Assembly (NCBI RefSeq): GCF_905171775.1
Contig: NC_053492.1
Location: 189,803,317 to 189,867,316 of the forward strand
Length of the DNA stretch: 64,000 bases
Source: Rana temporaria
Taxonomy: Eukaryota; Chordata; Amphibia; Anura; Ranidae
Direction of reading: 5' to 3'
Shown here: positions 31,292 through 43,609 of the stretch, piece by piece
Position numbering within the stretch: position 1 is the stretch's first letter
How the letters are laid out: each line of letters begins with the position of its first letter
Translations under genes and position numbers: made by a program
Notes under the pieces: model-generated
What the model was told of the DNA's origin: nothing
Databases searched by the model: none
Seen by the model: the letters and a program-made list of their open reading frames with translations, nothing else

Positions 31292-34200
31292 TTATACCTC
31301 TATATCTCCCGAGACCTTCTCAATCCATCCTGCCCACACCTTCTCGAATTTTTTCGGGCAACCCCGAGCTGCGTAAGTCAGTTTATACATTGGCAGTGCA
31401 TTATTCACCAGTTTTAACCATCCCTGCAGAGATGGGGGTGATGGTTTTCGCCAGTTAAGGGCCAGGGCCTTTTTAGCATAGCAGAAGAGTATTTTTAATA
31501 GCGTTTTCTTTGATACAGATAATTCCTCCTCCTCCAGGTCCCCTAACAGACACCTAGCTGGGGAATATATATTAGGTAGCTCCAAGTTAACCTCCAGAAA
31601 TGATAGTATCTCTTTCCAGAACCCCTCCACTCGAGGACACTGCCACACCATATGGAAAAAGTCGCCCTCCGCCGCCTGGCAGCGGGGGCATTCAGATGAT
31701 TCTCCTCTACCCATACTGTGTAACCGTTTGGGAGTGTAGTATACTCTGTGCAAGTAATTAAATTGCGTTATCTTGTCTCTAGCTGAGATCATCGAGGGCA
31801 CCAGTGATTCAAGGGCCTCTGACCAGGATTCCTCAGTAAGGGATGGTATGTTTGCTTGCCACTGCGCCCTAACCCTCTCCATCCTAGGAGAGGAGGACGT
31901 CAGCAGCATAAAATAGTACCTAGAGATCAGTTGCGAGTGGTCCCCGTCAGTGAGCAACTTTTCCATTTTGGAGGGGGAGAGCGCCCCCAACCCCCCACCG
32001 TATTGAGCCGTCACAGCATGCCGCAGCTGCAGGTATCTAAAAAATAACGTGTTAGGGACCCCATACTCAGTTTTCAGATCTACAAAACTTCTGAACACCC
32101 CATCCCTGAACATCTGATGGGCATACTTGACTCCATACTTCGCCCAGCACGACCCATCCGGTACCTTGACTATCTCTTTTAGTTGGGAATTGTGCCACAA
32201 AGGGGCATTGGGGGAGGCCTCAAGACTAGAACCCCCCACCCTTTTATTGCAGATATGGAATATTTTATACAACATTTTTAGTATTTCCCCCCTTCCCAGT
32301 GGATATGGACCATTTCTATATAGTACGTTAATCAGGCCTTCAAATGAGTGGACCAAGGCCGCCTGAGTGGCCACCGATGCAATACATAAGTTCGGGAACC
32401 CCCACCAGTGCACGTGTGTCAACTGGGCTGCAAGGTAGTAACAATGCAGATTCGGCAGGGCCAGTCCCCCCTCCTTTATCGGTAAATGGAGCGTGTCCAG
32501 GGACACCCTTGCGGGCTTAAGTCCCCAGAGAAAGGATGTTAGCATCGTATTGATTTCCGCGAACCACTTTTTTGGGATATAGATCGGGGCATGCCAGAAT
32601 AGATAAAGAAACCTGGGCAAATAGATCATCTTGAAAATGTTTATTTTCCCGAGGAGGCCCAATGGTAATTTAGCCCATGTTATCAGACTTTCCTTCAAGC
32701 GAGCCTTCATAGGGGTCAGATTATTGCCCATATAGGTCCCTATCGGCAGCTGGACGTCCACTCCCAAATAACGAAACTTAGATACCACTCTAAGAGGGAC
32801 ATCCGGGGGCAACCTCAGGAGTCCATCAGAGCTAAAGGGAAACACAATAGATTTGTTCCAGTTCACTTTAAAACCTGAAAAGTTTCCGAAGGCTGATATT
32901 AGTCTCAGGGCGGTGGTCAGCGATCCCTCTGCCTCTGCCAGGTACAGAAGCATATCGTCAGCGTAGAGGGATGTCTTTTCCTCCAACTCATTGATCATAC
33001 AGCCCCTGACATTCACATCCTCCCTCAGCTGTGCAGCCAGTGGCTCTATTGCCAGAGCAAACAACAGGGGTGACAACGGGCACCCCTGCCGCGTGCCCCT
33101 AGCAATTGGGAAGGAATCCGTGATGGCATTGTTAACCCTAAGCCTAGCCCGTGGGGCAGCATACAATATTTGGACCCACTTTGTGAATCTGGGGCCGAAC
33201 CCCAACCGCCCAAGGACTGCTATGAGATAAGACCATTCAATGGAATCAAACGCTTTATGCGTGTCCAGGGACACCACTACCCTAGTATCCGGCGTGGATC
33301 CCCCAGACTGCAAAATAGTGAAAAGCCGTCGCAGGTTAATCGCTGTCGACCTCTCAGGTATGAAACCCGTCTGGTCTTGATGAATTATGGACGCAATCTT
33401 CGGATTCAGGCGTTTAGCCAGTAATTTAGCAAGGATCTTTGCGTCGACATTAATGAGCGATATTGGTCTATAGGATTCGCAGAGATCATGGTCCTTGTGC
33501 GGCTTGGGAATCAACACTATTAGTGCCTCCCTCAGAGATTCAGGAAGCACCCCCCCTTGATAGGCATCCATATACATCCTGAGCATTTGGGGTGCCAGGC
33601 TGTCGGCATATGTGCTGTACCATTCAGCCGGAAATCCATCCATTCCCGGGGTCTTATTCGAGTTCAGGGAATGTATGGCTGACACCACCTCCTCCACTGT
33701 AATGGGGAGGTCGAGCTCTGCAGCCGCCTCTCCGGAGAGCTCCAGGAGGGGCACCGGAGCTAGATAGGCCTGCACCGTTTCCCCATCATAGTCTACCCTC
33801 GAGGTGTATAGATTAGAATAAAAATCAATAAAGGCCTTAGCAATATCCTCTTGTGAGGTACAGAGCTGCATCCGTGCATTGTATATACGTGGGATAGATG
33901 TTGGTGCCTGGTGTGAATGTGCCAGATAGGCCAGCAACCTGCTATTTTTATCTCCAAATTCAAAAATGCGCTGCGCTTGATAAAGCAATTTTTTCTGTGT
34001 CTTCTCCACCAGCACCAAGTCCAGCTGACGTATACTCTCTCTCCATTTCATATGCGTGTCAGGGGTAGGGTCATCGATGTATGCCACCTCAGCCTCCGTA
34101 GCTATCTGCTCCGATTCTCTAACCCTCCACTCCCTGTCAGATTGGAGCCGTTTAACCTCCCCCTTAATCACTCCCCTGAGTGTGGCTTTAAATGCATCCC

Positions 34201-35106
34201 AAGTGACCCCTACCGGGACCTCCCCCCTATTCTCTAACCAAAAATGGACGCGGCAGTGGATCTCTCAAAACACTCCTCCTTAAGCCACAGGGGGCTCAAC
34301 CTCCATATTGTGTACCCCCGGGGTTTTTCCATGTCTATAGTGACCATCAATGGGGAGTGGTCCGAAACGGCCCTTGGCAGATACTGAACATCCACCACTC
34401 GTGGGAGAAGCTCCCTGGACACAAAACACATGTCTAGTCTAGATAGGGTATTAAATGTGGCGGAGAAGCAAGAGTAGGCCCGGGTATCCGGGTGCTTCCA
34501 CCTCCAGGCCTCCTCTAGGTCATATTGTGCCACACACGCCTCCAGAGGGGTCCCCCTCACCGCTGCCATCCTAAACCTATCCTTGTCAGGGGATAGAACT
34601 GCGTTCAGGTCCCCCGTTACAATGATAGGACCCTCCGCCACCTGCAAAACCTCCTTCATTACATCATCCCAGACTCCCCCCGTAAATGGGGGTGGGATGT
34701 ACACTGCCACCAAGGTATACGGCTGGTTATTAATTATCAGCACTAGGATCACATATCGCCCAAAGGGGTCTGTTTTAACCGTCTTAGTAGTACATAGGAG
34801 GGATTTAGCTATAAGGACCGACACTCCTCTGGCATAGGTGGAGTAGGTAGAGTGAAATGCCTTATTAATAAAAGCTCTATGCAGAGACAGTGTCTTGGAG
34901 CCCACCACATGTGATTCCTGAAGGAATATGACCTGCGGTTTATGTCTCATGATATATTTAAAAACGAAGGATCGTTTAATTTTGGCGTTAAGCCCTCGTA
35001 CGTTCCAGGACAGCAAATTAATAGTCTGCATCTTGGCAGCCATATGTAAATCGGGGCAGGGGGCAGCCCGCCCCGGAGCGAAGCACTCCGAGGCACCCCC
35101 CCACAT
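31292..35106 (-). pseudogene. L1 ORF2: endonuclease and reverse transcriptase, one frameshift
   Basis: The first frame (35106-34234) is the APE-type endonuclease, cutting target DNA for primed reverse transcription: LLSWNVRGLN (Asn), FLQESH (Glu), VTGDLNAV (Asp) and SDHSPL (Asp-His). The second frame, open from about 34255 to 31292, is the reverse transcriptase: GMDGFPAEWY, VVVSLDTHKAFD (first Asp), GTRQGCPLSPLLFAL, SLYADDMLLYL (catalytic YADD), and near the end a Cys-His motif CPRCQAAEGDFFHMVWQC. Frames differ by one base near 34255, so a single indel breaks the 1270-aa protein. His replaces the usual Glu/Gln in LDTHKAFD. Confidence 0.88.
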
Positions 35107-35742
35107 ATAACCAAGCAGTACCCTGTAATACCATCATCAAATACAGTGTAGCAATACAGTAAATATATTCAAGGTATGGAGAAGCATTCATTATAGTACG
35201 TTGTGGGCTAATTACGATCCAGCTGGAGCCAGGGCCCCCATACATTGGAGGCATGGGGAAGACAAAAGAAACAAAATAACCCAAAAACAGGGACCAAGAA
35301 TAGCATATTTAAAAAGGAAAAAAAATCAGAACTGTCCCGGATCCAAAACAGAGGATCCCCAAACACCCTCCCCCCACCCTGCCTGCAGCCCTAAACATCC
35401 CACAGGCTTTTTCCCCAAACAGTAGTTCACAGAAGTTTGTCCCTAAAGGGGGGTCAGCTTCCTGCACCAGCCGGTCAGGAAATTATAGAGACAAATAGGT
35501 AAGTTAAAGCAGAGCTCAGACCGGGCCGTGGTCAACACATAACTCCTAGGAGTCTTTCAACAGTACTTGAATCATGGAGGATCCAGCACACCAGGGAATG
35601 ACAGTCATTGAAAGGCAGCAATGGCAATGTCAGATGCGCCGCTCACAAAATATCTCAGTCATTAGTACCTGGGGGGTCCCCCCCAGGACCTCCAGAAAGG
35701 GCAACAGTTAGGCAAAAAAAAAGGGGGGGGTGCATATCTACC

Positions 35743-36702
35743 TTATCCATGTCCCAAAGATTCCAACCAGCGGTTCGCCTCCCTAGGGGACATGAAGAAT
35801 TGCGTCTGCCCCTTGTGTACCACTCGAAGTTTAGCAGGAAAGAGCATACTGTACGGCAGGCTACGTTCTCTCAGGCGTTGCTTCACACTTTGAAATGCTG
35901 CACGTTGTTTTTGGGTGGCCGCCGAGAAATCCGGAAAAATGGAGATACGATTGCCATTAAACATCAGCTCAGGCATATTGCGGGCTTTGCGCAGGATAGT
36001 CTCCTTATCCCTAAAGTAAAGGAATCGGGCCAGCATGGGCCTTGGAAATCTGCCTGGTGGAGGTGCCCTCAGGGGCACTCTATGTGCTCTCTCGATGGCA
36101 AACAGGTGGGAGAAATCTTCCTCTCCAAAGGTCTTCTTGAGCCAGGATATCAGGAATTCCTCCGGTGTCTTCCCCTCAGATCCCTCCGGGAAGCCCAGGA
36201 ACCTAAGGTTGTTCCTTCTCAATCTATCCTCGATGTCTCCCAACTTGGCCTCCTGGGACTTGTGGTCCGCCGCCATATCTCTCACCTGTACCACGAGGGG
36301 GTTAAGCACATCTTCCGCCGATCCTATGCGCTGCTCAGCCTGTGTAACCCGCTGCCTGACCTTCTGTACATCATCCTTCAGGATGGCAAAGTCCACCCTG
36401 ATAGCGTCCACCTGCGATGACAGAGCGGCATGGCAGCTTTTGATAGTGTCCATGATCTGCATCAGCGTCGGTTGTCCGTCCTGTGAGCCGCCCTCCTCCC
36501 CATCCGGGTGAGGAGAGGACGGGGGAGACGCTAGAGCATTGGGCAGCCTCGGCCACTCGTTATCGTCCTCGGGTCCTCCAAGAGCCTGGGGCACGGACGA
36601 GGCCCTGTGAGCCGAGCGGGCGCCATTTTGGGACGCCTCGTGGGCAAACTTTGAAAGCTTCCCCGTCGAAGTGAGGTCCATGCTGGGACCGTGTTTCACC
36701 AT
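35743..36702 (-). CDS. L1 ORF1 protein, 319 aa, intact
   Basis: This is the RNA-binding chaperone of the LINE ribonucleoprotein. The N-terminal 85 residues are Ser/Pro-rich and disordered. A coiled coil spans about 90-150 (IRVDFAILKDDVQKVRQRVT). An RRM-like domain follows (LRRNNLRFLGFPEG, IERAHRVP, ARFLYFRDKETILRKAR), then the C-terminal domain (GNRISIFPDFSAATQKQR ... FMSPREANRWLES). Length matches L1-type ORF1 (300-350 aa). Start chosen at the first Met after the 5' leader. Confidence 0.85.
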   Translation of the reverse strand: MVKHGPSMDLTSTGKLSKFAHEASQNGARSAHRASSVPQALGGPEDDNEWPRLPNALASPPSSPHPDGEEGGSQDGQPTLMQIMDTIKSCHAALSSQVDAIRVDFAILKDDVQKVRQRVTQAEQRIGSAEDVLNPLVVQVRDMAADHKSQEAKLGDIEDRLRRNNLRFLGFPEGSEGKTPEEFLISWLKKTFGEEDFSHLFAIERAHRVPLRAPPPGRFPRPMLARFLYFRDKETILRKARNMPELMFNGNRISIFPDFSAATQKQRAAFQSVKQRLRERSLPYSMLFPAKLRVVHKGQTQFFMSPREANRWLESLGHG

Positions 36703-36852
36703 CCCCGGATTCCTGGTGCCTTCTTCTACAATCCCGGTCGATTGGTCAGAGGATGCTCAAGTCTGGGACCCGTCAGGATATTGCAGGATATTTCCACGGC
36801 CGGAGCTCTGAGGAGAAGCGTCCTCACATCCCGGAAGTTGGTCACGCCCCCT

Positions 36853-38520
36853 TAGAAGCCTTAATTGTAACCATTCCCAAGCCTTTACTAAAAATGTTAC
36901 AGTCCAGCTCACTACAGACCCATATCCCTCCTTAATACGGACATTAAACTTTACTGCAAACTTCTAGCTTCCCACCTGGCAATATACATACCAAATCTAA
37001 TGCACAATGACCTGGTTTATTCCCCACAGAGAAACATCTGATGGCACTAGACGCTTCCTGAATTTGATTTAATGGACTAAACACCATAAAATGCCTTCTC
37101 TGTTGATCTCTTTAGATGCAGAGAAGGCGTTTGATAGAGTACACTGGTGATACCTCATGGAGATCCTAACACAGTTTGGCTTCTCTGGCAGTATCCTACG
37201 AGCCACCCTAGGTTTATACTCTAATCCAAGTGCCAGAGTGTGAACTTCAGGTTACTTAAGACTAGAAGGTCTCATACCCTCATCTCTGGCGTCACAATCG
37301 GTAACTCTTCTCACAAAATTGGTCCCTATGCAGATGACATCATAATTGCACTTACAAACCCGCTTGACTCCCTCTCCTACCTATTGCGCACTCTAGAAGA
37401 CTTCAGTAGAGCATCTCTTTATAAACAAAATCATTCCAAATCATCAATGCTGGGCGTCTGCCTAACTGCCAAAATCAAACATCAAATCTGTCAATTAGCT
37501 CCGTTCTTCTGGGTACCGACTGACGCCCTTGCCTACCTAGATATCCAACTGGTTGTTCCATCTAACAGCTGCTTTCATACACAGTAAATTTTGACATGCT
37601 TATGAAGAAAATACATGACAACTGCATGGCAATAAAATCTATCAAAACATGCTGGGTTGGCCATATCGCCCTATGTTTCTTCTCCCTCATGTCCTATACT
37701 GATTCAGGACCCTTCCTATTCCGTTCCTCCCCTGTAACCTTACCCAAATACAACACACTTTTAACATTTTCATATGGGAAGGCAAGAAGTCTTGCCTCAA
37801 GCAGAACTTGCTCTACACCCCCACCTCTCAATCCAGAATAGGAGTGCCTGATATAAAAGCCTACTACAAAGCTACTTTACTTTAAAAAGGTAAAACCTGG
37901 TGGATTGCATCGACAGGTCCACATTGGAAACAAATTGAAAAAACAGTCACACAGTAAGATTTATGGATACCCTTTGTGCTTGATGACTTTGCCCTCAATC
38001 CACACACGGTTTTCTGGACACTGTGAATGCAACCTTAAAAGTCTGGGGTTCCATCCCACAAATTTCCAAAGGTCTCACTCTCCAATCTCTATCTCACTTC
38101 CCTCTACACTCCTTAAAGCTTATTTCACCAGATTTACCTGTCAACCAATAGACCTTAAAGGGAACATCTACCAATGGACACCTATACTCCCCCCAAAGAC
38201 TTGCTTCTTTCCAATATCTGATTAACACCTTCCACATCTCCAACAGGGACCTCTATCTCTACCTACGGATCCGACACGTCTTATCCTCCCTGTCCTGGAC
38301 TTCCTATTCGCTCACCTAAAAGTTGAACGACTTCTACGACTCCAAATCCCCCCATCTGAAATATACTTCTCTGATATATAGCCTACTCACAGCTCCTCGA
38401 ATTGATGAAAAAAAGTTTACCCATGGAATACTAAGAGAGGACTCTTCAAGACCATACAGCGGTTTAACAGGACAGGTTCCACTCAGAACAAGCCTCACCA
38501 TGGTCAACCAAAGAAGTTGA
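36853..38520 (+). pseudogene. Older LINE ORF2 remnant, right of the L1 insertion
   Basis: Starting with LEALIVTIPKP, decayed RT motifs follow in shifting frames: SLDAEKAFDRV near 37110, GPYADDIIIAL at about 37325 (YADD motif), and later fragments to about 38520. Many stops and shifts show it is much older than the L1 that split it. Confidence 0.7.
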
Positions 38521-38725
38521 GTGCATGTGCTCAGCATCAGGGCTCAAGTCCTGTGGGAACGCGTGGGAATTGAGTCCCTGCACTTTTTTCACAGCAGGAA
38601 CGCAGTTCCCTTTGCAGGACTAGAGCAGCCGAGCCAATCCTTCACTAAGCGGCGATGCCCAGCTCGAGTCACTGTCAGGGGCAGGCGAACCTTAGTAATC
38701 CTTTATGTTACTGGCCGCTTCCTGT

Positions 38726-38814
38726 ATATGGATTCATCGGGTATTGTGCGGGTATTCCGTCACTTCCTTCGAGGAAGTGACAGAATACCCGCACACTACC
38801 CGATGAATCCATAT
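38726..38814. repeat. Near-perfect inverted repeat, about 42-bp arms
   Basis: atatggattcatcgggta...cgtcacttcc pairs with ggaagtgac...tacccgatgaatccatat around a 5-base loop (ttcga) near 38770. A few mismatches interrupt the arms. It lies in otherwise unclassified DNA (38521-38940) and may be a small foldback element. Confidence 0.8.
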
Positions 38815-38939
38815 CAGCATCATATCAAGCGGTTGGTTTTGGGAAATAGATGTATGAGTGCTGCCAGCATTGCTGCATTTGGGCCTAAATTTAGCAAGGA
38901 AGATTATTTAATTGCAAAATTCTTTAACAGAACTTAATG

Positions 38940-39440
38940 CTTGTTTTTTTCAACCCAATTATTATTAAGCCGGCCTTGCCTACACACAATCATGAAAAAA
39001 ATGCTCTAGCAAAGCACGGTGACGTACAACACGTAGAACAGCACTATAAAGGGAAAGTTCCATTCGGATGGTGCCACCCTTGGGGCTGCTTTTGCTGATT
39101 TCGTGTTAGTAAAAGTATGGTGAGAGACGATTCGCGCTTTTCAGTCTGTTACAGCGTGATGAATGTGCTATCTCCATTACGAACGCTAGTTTTACCAGAA
39201 CGAGCGCTCCCGTCTCATAACTTGCTTCTGAGCATGCACGTTTTTTCACGTCGTTAAAGCCTACACACGACCATTTTTTACGACATTAAAAACGACAACG
39301 TTAAAAATGACGTGAAAATTTAGAGCATGTTCTAAATTTTTAATGCCCATTTTTTACGTCGTAAAAAATGCTCTGGAGCCCACACGATCTTTTTTAATGA
39401 CATAAAAAAAAACAATTTACATCCCGAAAAACGTATTTTT
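38940..39440. mobile_element. Truncated copy of the TGCCGCGTACACA MITE family
   Basis: Shares with 23801-25343 the sequence aagc(c)ggccttgcctacacac, atgctctagcaaagc(a/g)cggtgacgtacaac, ggggctgcttttgctgatt and the aaaaatgctctgga(g)cccacacgat end. Both terminal TGCCGCG sequences are missing. Confidence 0.7.
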
Positions 39441-39645
39441 TTAAAATTTTCAGTATTTTTCCATTTATATAGCAAAAATGTAAAAACTGAGTGGTGATTA
39501 CATACCACCAAAAGGAAGCTCACTGTCTCAAAAAATTATAAAAATGTAATTTGGTTACAGTATTGCTGAGTCTCTGGGCAGTTGGAAGCTTAAATACATA
39601 ATAGCGTCTGATTTCCAACTAAATGGAAATTGGGCTTAACATTGC

Positions 39646-40639
39646 TTAACCACTTCCCGACCTCCTCATGTACATATACGTCAGCAGAATGGCACGGACA
39701 GGCACATGTACGTACCTGTACGTCCTCTGCTAGACGTGGGTGGGGGGTCCGATCGGGACCCCCCCCGGTAAATGCGGAGGTCGGGTCCGCTCGGGGAGCG
39801 ATCCGGGACGACGGCGCGGCTATTTGTTTTTAGCCGCTCCGTCGCGATCGCTCCCCGGAGCTGAAGAACGGGGAGAGCCGTGTGTAAACACGGCTTCCCC
39901 GTGCTTCACTGTGGCGGCGCATCGATCGGGTGATTCCCTTTATAGGGAAGACCCGATCGATGATGTCATTCCTACAGCCACACCCCCCTACACTAGTAAA
40001 CACACACAAAGTGAACACTAAATGTTACAGCGCCCCCTGTGTTTAACTCCCAAACTGCAACTGTCATTTTCACAATAAAGAATGCAATTTAAATGCATTT
40101 TTTGCTGTGAAAATGACAATGGTCCCAAAAATGTGTCAAAATTGTCCGAAGTGTCCGCCATAATGTCGCAGTCACAAAAAAAATCGCTGATCGCCGCCAT
40201 TAGTAGTAAAAAAAAAAAAAAAGAAAAAAAACTATCCCCTATTTTGTGAACGCTATAAATTTGGCGCAAACCAACCGATAAACGATTATTGCAATTTTTT
40301 TTACCAAAAATAGGTAGAAGAATACGTATCGGCGTAAACTGAGGAAAAAAAAAATTATATATGTTTTTGGGGGATATTTATTACAGCAAAAAGTAAAAAA
40401 TATTGAATTTTTTTCAAAATTGTCGCTCTATTTTTGTTTATAGCGCAAAAAATAAAAACTGCAGAGGTGATCAAATACCACCAAAAGAAAGCTCTATTTG
40501 TGGGGAAAAAAGGACGCCAATTTTGTTTGGGAGCCACGTCGCATGACCGCGCAATTGTCTGTTAAAGCGACGCAGTCCCGAACTGTAAAAACCCCTTGGG
40601 TCTTTAGGCAGCAATATGGTCCGGGGCTTAAGTGGTTAA
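39646..40639 (-). mobile_element. TTAA element, copy 2
   Basis: Starts TTAACCACTTCCCGACCTCC and ends ggtccggggcttaagtggTTAA, so TTAA-CCACTT at both ends. In reverse orientation to copy 1 and nearly collinear with 52928-53913. Contains the inverted pair gatcgggtgattccctttatagggaagacccgatc (39932-39960). No transposase. Confidence 0.82.
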
Positions 40640-41314
40640 CCACCACAGAATGAAGGGATACGTTCAGGGCAAATGACTTGGCTTAGTTCATTTTAAATTT
40701 TAGACAGAAATGTTTGAGGTCCTTAACTAAGCTAGGGAGAGTCATCAATGGTTTAAAGAGGAATAAGAGGACATCATCAGCAAATGCCAGCACTTTGAAT
40801 TCCCTTTACTTCAATTTTTTCATTCCACAGTGATCACATAGCACAAAACTGTTCCAGTCAGCTCTGTGCCTTATGCTTATGCCGCGTACACTTGACCGTT
40901 TTTAATGTCATGGAAAAAAAGTTTTTCTCAACGTGATTCTTGTCAAGCCTGCCTTGCATACACACGATCGTGAAAAAAAATTTGGATGGCGCCACCCTTT
41001 GGGCTGCCTTTGCTAATTTCATGTTAGTAAAAGTTTAGTGAGAGACGATTCGCACTTTTCAGTCTTCATGCTTTTCAGTCTGTTACAGCGTGACAAATGT
41101 GCTATCTCCATTACAAATGCTAGTTTTACCAGAACGAGTGCTCCCGTCTCATAACTTGCTTCTGAGTATGCACGTTTTTTTCCGTCATTAAAACCTACAG
41201 ACGACCGTGTTTCAAGACGTGAAAAACAATGAGAAAAATTAGAGCACGTTCTATATTTTTAAGGGCAATTTTTAACGTCAAGAAAAATGCTTTGGAGCAT
41301 ACACACGAATGTTT

Positions 41315-43548
41315 TTAACCAGTTAATCACCGCCCCATAGCCGAATTACGGCTACAAGGCGGTTCCTTAACTCTGGGAAGACGTCCATGAACGTCCTCCC
41401 AGAATCGCGATACCGCACGCCGCCTGGGGCCCAGAGGACCCGGCGCATCACGGATCACGGTAAATCGCCGCTGATAGCGTCATTGGACGGAGCGATCACT
41501 TGTAAACAAACCGGCGTCATGTGATGACGCCGGTTCCTCCCTCCCCTCTCTGTACCCAACGGTACGGTGTGAAAGAGAGGGGAGAGAGCGGAGGCAGCAG
41601 CATTTCTGTGGGCCGGATCTGTGACAAATGCAGTCACAGATAGAGCCATCCATCCATCCCTGCTCAGCCATCCCTGCCCAATACTCACAATACCCTACAA
41701 AACTCTGCCCCATACTGTGCAATCCCTGCAAAACTCTGCAATACCCCACAATACTCTGAAATACCCCACAATACTCTGCAATACCCCACAATACCCTGAA
41801 ATGCACCACAATACCCCGCAATACTCTGCAATACCCCGCAATACTCTGCAATACCCTGCAATACTCTGCCCCCTCCTGCTTCTACCGACTCAACGCTACG
41901 ATCGAAGCCAGGATTGTTTTTTTTTTCCAGGCTTCCCAGCCTAGAGGTGAGATATGGGGTCTTTTTGACCCCATATCTCACTGTAAAGAGGACATGTCAT
42001 GCCATATATTTCTATTACAAGGGATGTTTACATTCCCTGTAATAGGAATAAAAGTGATTACATTTTTTTTTTTTTTGAGGGAAAAACGTGTCAAACTAAA
42101 ATAAAGTAAAGTAAAGTGAACAATAAAATATATATATTTTTTAAAGCGCCCTTGTCCCTGTCTGCAGAAGCGAACGCACACATAAGTCCTGCCCACATAT
42201 GAAAACGGTGTTCAAGCCACACATGTGAGGTATCACTGCAAACGTTAGTGTGAGAGCAATAATTTTGGCTCTAGACCTCCTCTGTAACTAAAGACATATA
42301 ACCAGTAAAAATATTTAAAATGTCGCCTATGGGGATTTTTAAGTAGCGAAGTTTGGCGCCATTCCACAAGCAAAGAATGAAGAAAAAATACTAATTTGCT
42401 AAATTTTATAACAGAAACAACAAAAAAATCATTTTTTTTACAGAATTTATAGTATTTTTTCTCTTATAGCCCAAAAAATTAAAAACTCTGTTGTGGAAAT
42501 TTTTAAGATGTATTGTCATAATGGCACCCAGTCTTAGTACTTCCGCAGCCCGCTCTAAATAGAACTGACTGGGGCAGTCTGAGGCTGGTTGAATCTCGTC
42601 TGGTAGTAGAAAATGTCTTGAGGTCGGAGTGTGATGTTTGCGGCGTGGGCATATGTCCGCCCCCACAAGGGGCCCTCTGTGCATTTAGCACAGACGATCG
42701 TTGGGGAGGGGATGCGCTCACTCCGCAAGCACACGAGTGGTTATGGACAGATGTGCACTCTTATCTGGGTCTTGTCTGATCAGCAGGGCTTGCGATTCGT
42801 GGCGTACGCCTGTAGATAGCTTCCTTTCCACCTTAATAAGGGTATAATCTGGATATGCATTATTCTATGGAATGGCGCAGATTAGGATTCTATCAGGCGA
42901 TTAATATTAAGAGCTTATGGACGTTTCTGGAGGGGCACATGCGCTCCCCGCCCGGACACGCCCATAAGACTTTAGCAGCATTGTATGTACTTCTATGCAT
43001 TGTATTGTATCCATTGTATTCTATTCATGTATTCTATGGGACTTCCTGTTAGAAGGAACGTCCTTATATGGTGTTAGCTGTGTCAGTGGAACATCATGTG
43101 TTAACCACTCCCATGAGGGAGGTGTTTAATGGGTGCAGTGAGCACTTCCTGTTTTGGGTAAATAAAGGGTGCTTGGCTGAGCCTTTGGGGCAGTGATGCT
43201 GGCAGAATGATATGAGAACAAGCTGGTGGTGGTGTCTTTTTGTATGAATGGCAGAGAATGATGGTGAGTGAATCTATTTAGCTTAATTATGGATTATTTC
43301 ATTAAGATGAATGGGGCACAGAATATCTGTCTGTCTGCTTTGCAGACAGCCAGAAAATCTACGACAACTCAACGGTGATTAAATACCACCAAAAGAAATC
43401 TCTATTTGTGTGAAAAAAAGGACGAAAATTTCATTTTGGTACAATGTTGTATAGCTGAGTAATTGTCATTCAAATTGTGAGAGCAACGAAAGCTGAAAAT
43501 TGGTCTGGTTATTAAGGGGGTTTAAGTGCCCAGTGGTCAAGTGGTTAA
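41315..43548. mobile_element. TTAA element, larger relative, containing a solo LTR
   Basis: Begins TTAACCAGTTAATCACCGCC and ends cagtggtcaagtggTTAA. Its right part (gattaaataccaccaaaagaaa) matches the interior of the other TTAA copies. A (aatactctgcaataccccac)n tract lies at 41690-41872 and a perfect hairpin gtgagatatggggtc/gaccccatatctcac at 41947-41981. 42489-43366 is an LTR inserted within. Confidence 0.7.
42489..43366 (+). mobile_element. Solo LTR, 878 bp
   Basis: Begins TGTTGTGG and ends CTACGACA (TG...CA with short inverted ends), flanked by the 4-bp duplication actc (42485-42488, 43367-43370). A polyadenylation-like aataaa is near 43162 followed by gcttggctgagcc, as in an LTR R/U5 junction. 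No internal retroelement genes remain. Retrovirus-like or Gypsy origin cannot be told apart from the LTR alone. Confidence 0.72.
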
Positions 43549-43609
43549 TGACCAATTAAAAAAATGGCATTTTCTCGTCATGAAAAACGGTCGTGTGTAC
43601 GCGTCATTA

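Larger units (their letters stand above)
30892..36852 (-). mobile_element. Nearly full-length L1/Tx1-type LINE, 5.96 kb
   Basis: Bounded by the 10-base duplication tagaagcctt (30882-30891 and 36853-36862). On the minus strand the order is a 5' leader of about 150 bp, ORF1, ORF2 and a short 3' region ending in an A tail (t run at 30892-30901). Only one frameshift is seen in ORF2, so insertion was recent compared with the LINE it entered. Confidence 0.88.
40880..43606. mobile_element. TGCCGCGTACAC MITE split by a TTAA element
   Basis: Left TGCCGCGTACACTTGACCGT, right ACGGTCGTGTGTACGCGTCA, TTA flanks at 40877-40879 and 43607-43609. The core cttttcagtctgttacagcgtga is present at 41080. 41315-43548 is a later TTAA insertion. 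Confidence 0.78.

Noticed and set aside
35608..36420. 270-residue frame on the + strand
   Set aside because: It is antisense to the L1 ORF1, which has clear coiled-coil and RRM-like features.
41480..41981. Tyr/Gly-rich repetitive frames (RVLQGIAEYCGVL)
   Set aside because: Translation of the aatactctgcaataccccac tandem tract; no independent support.
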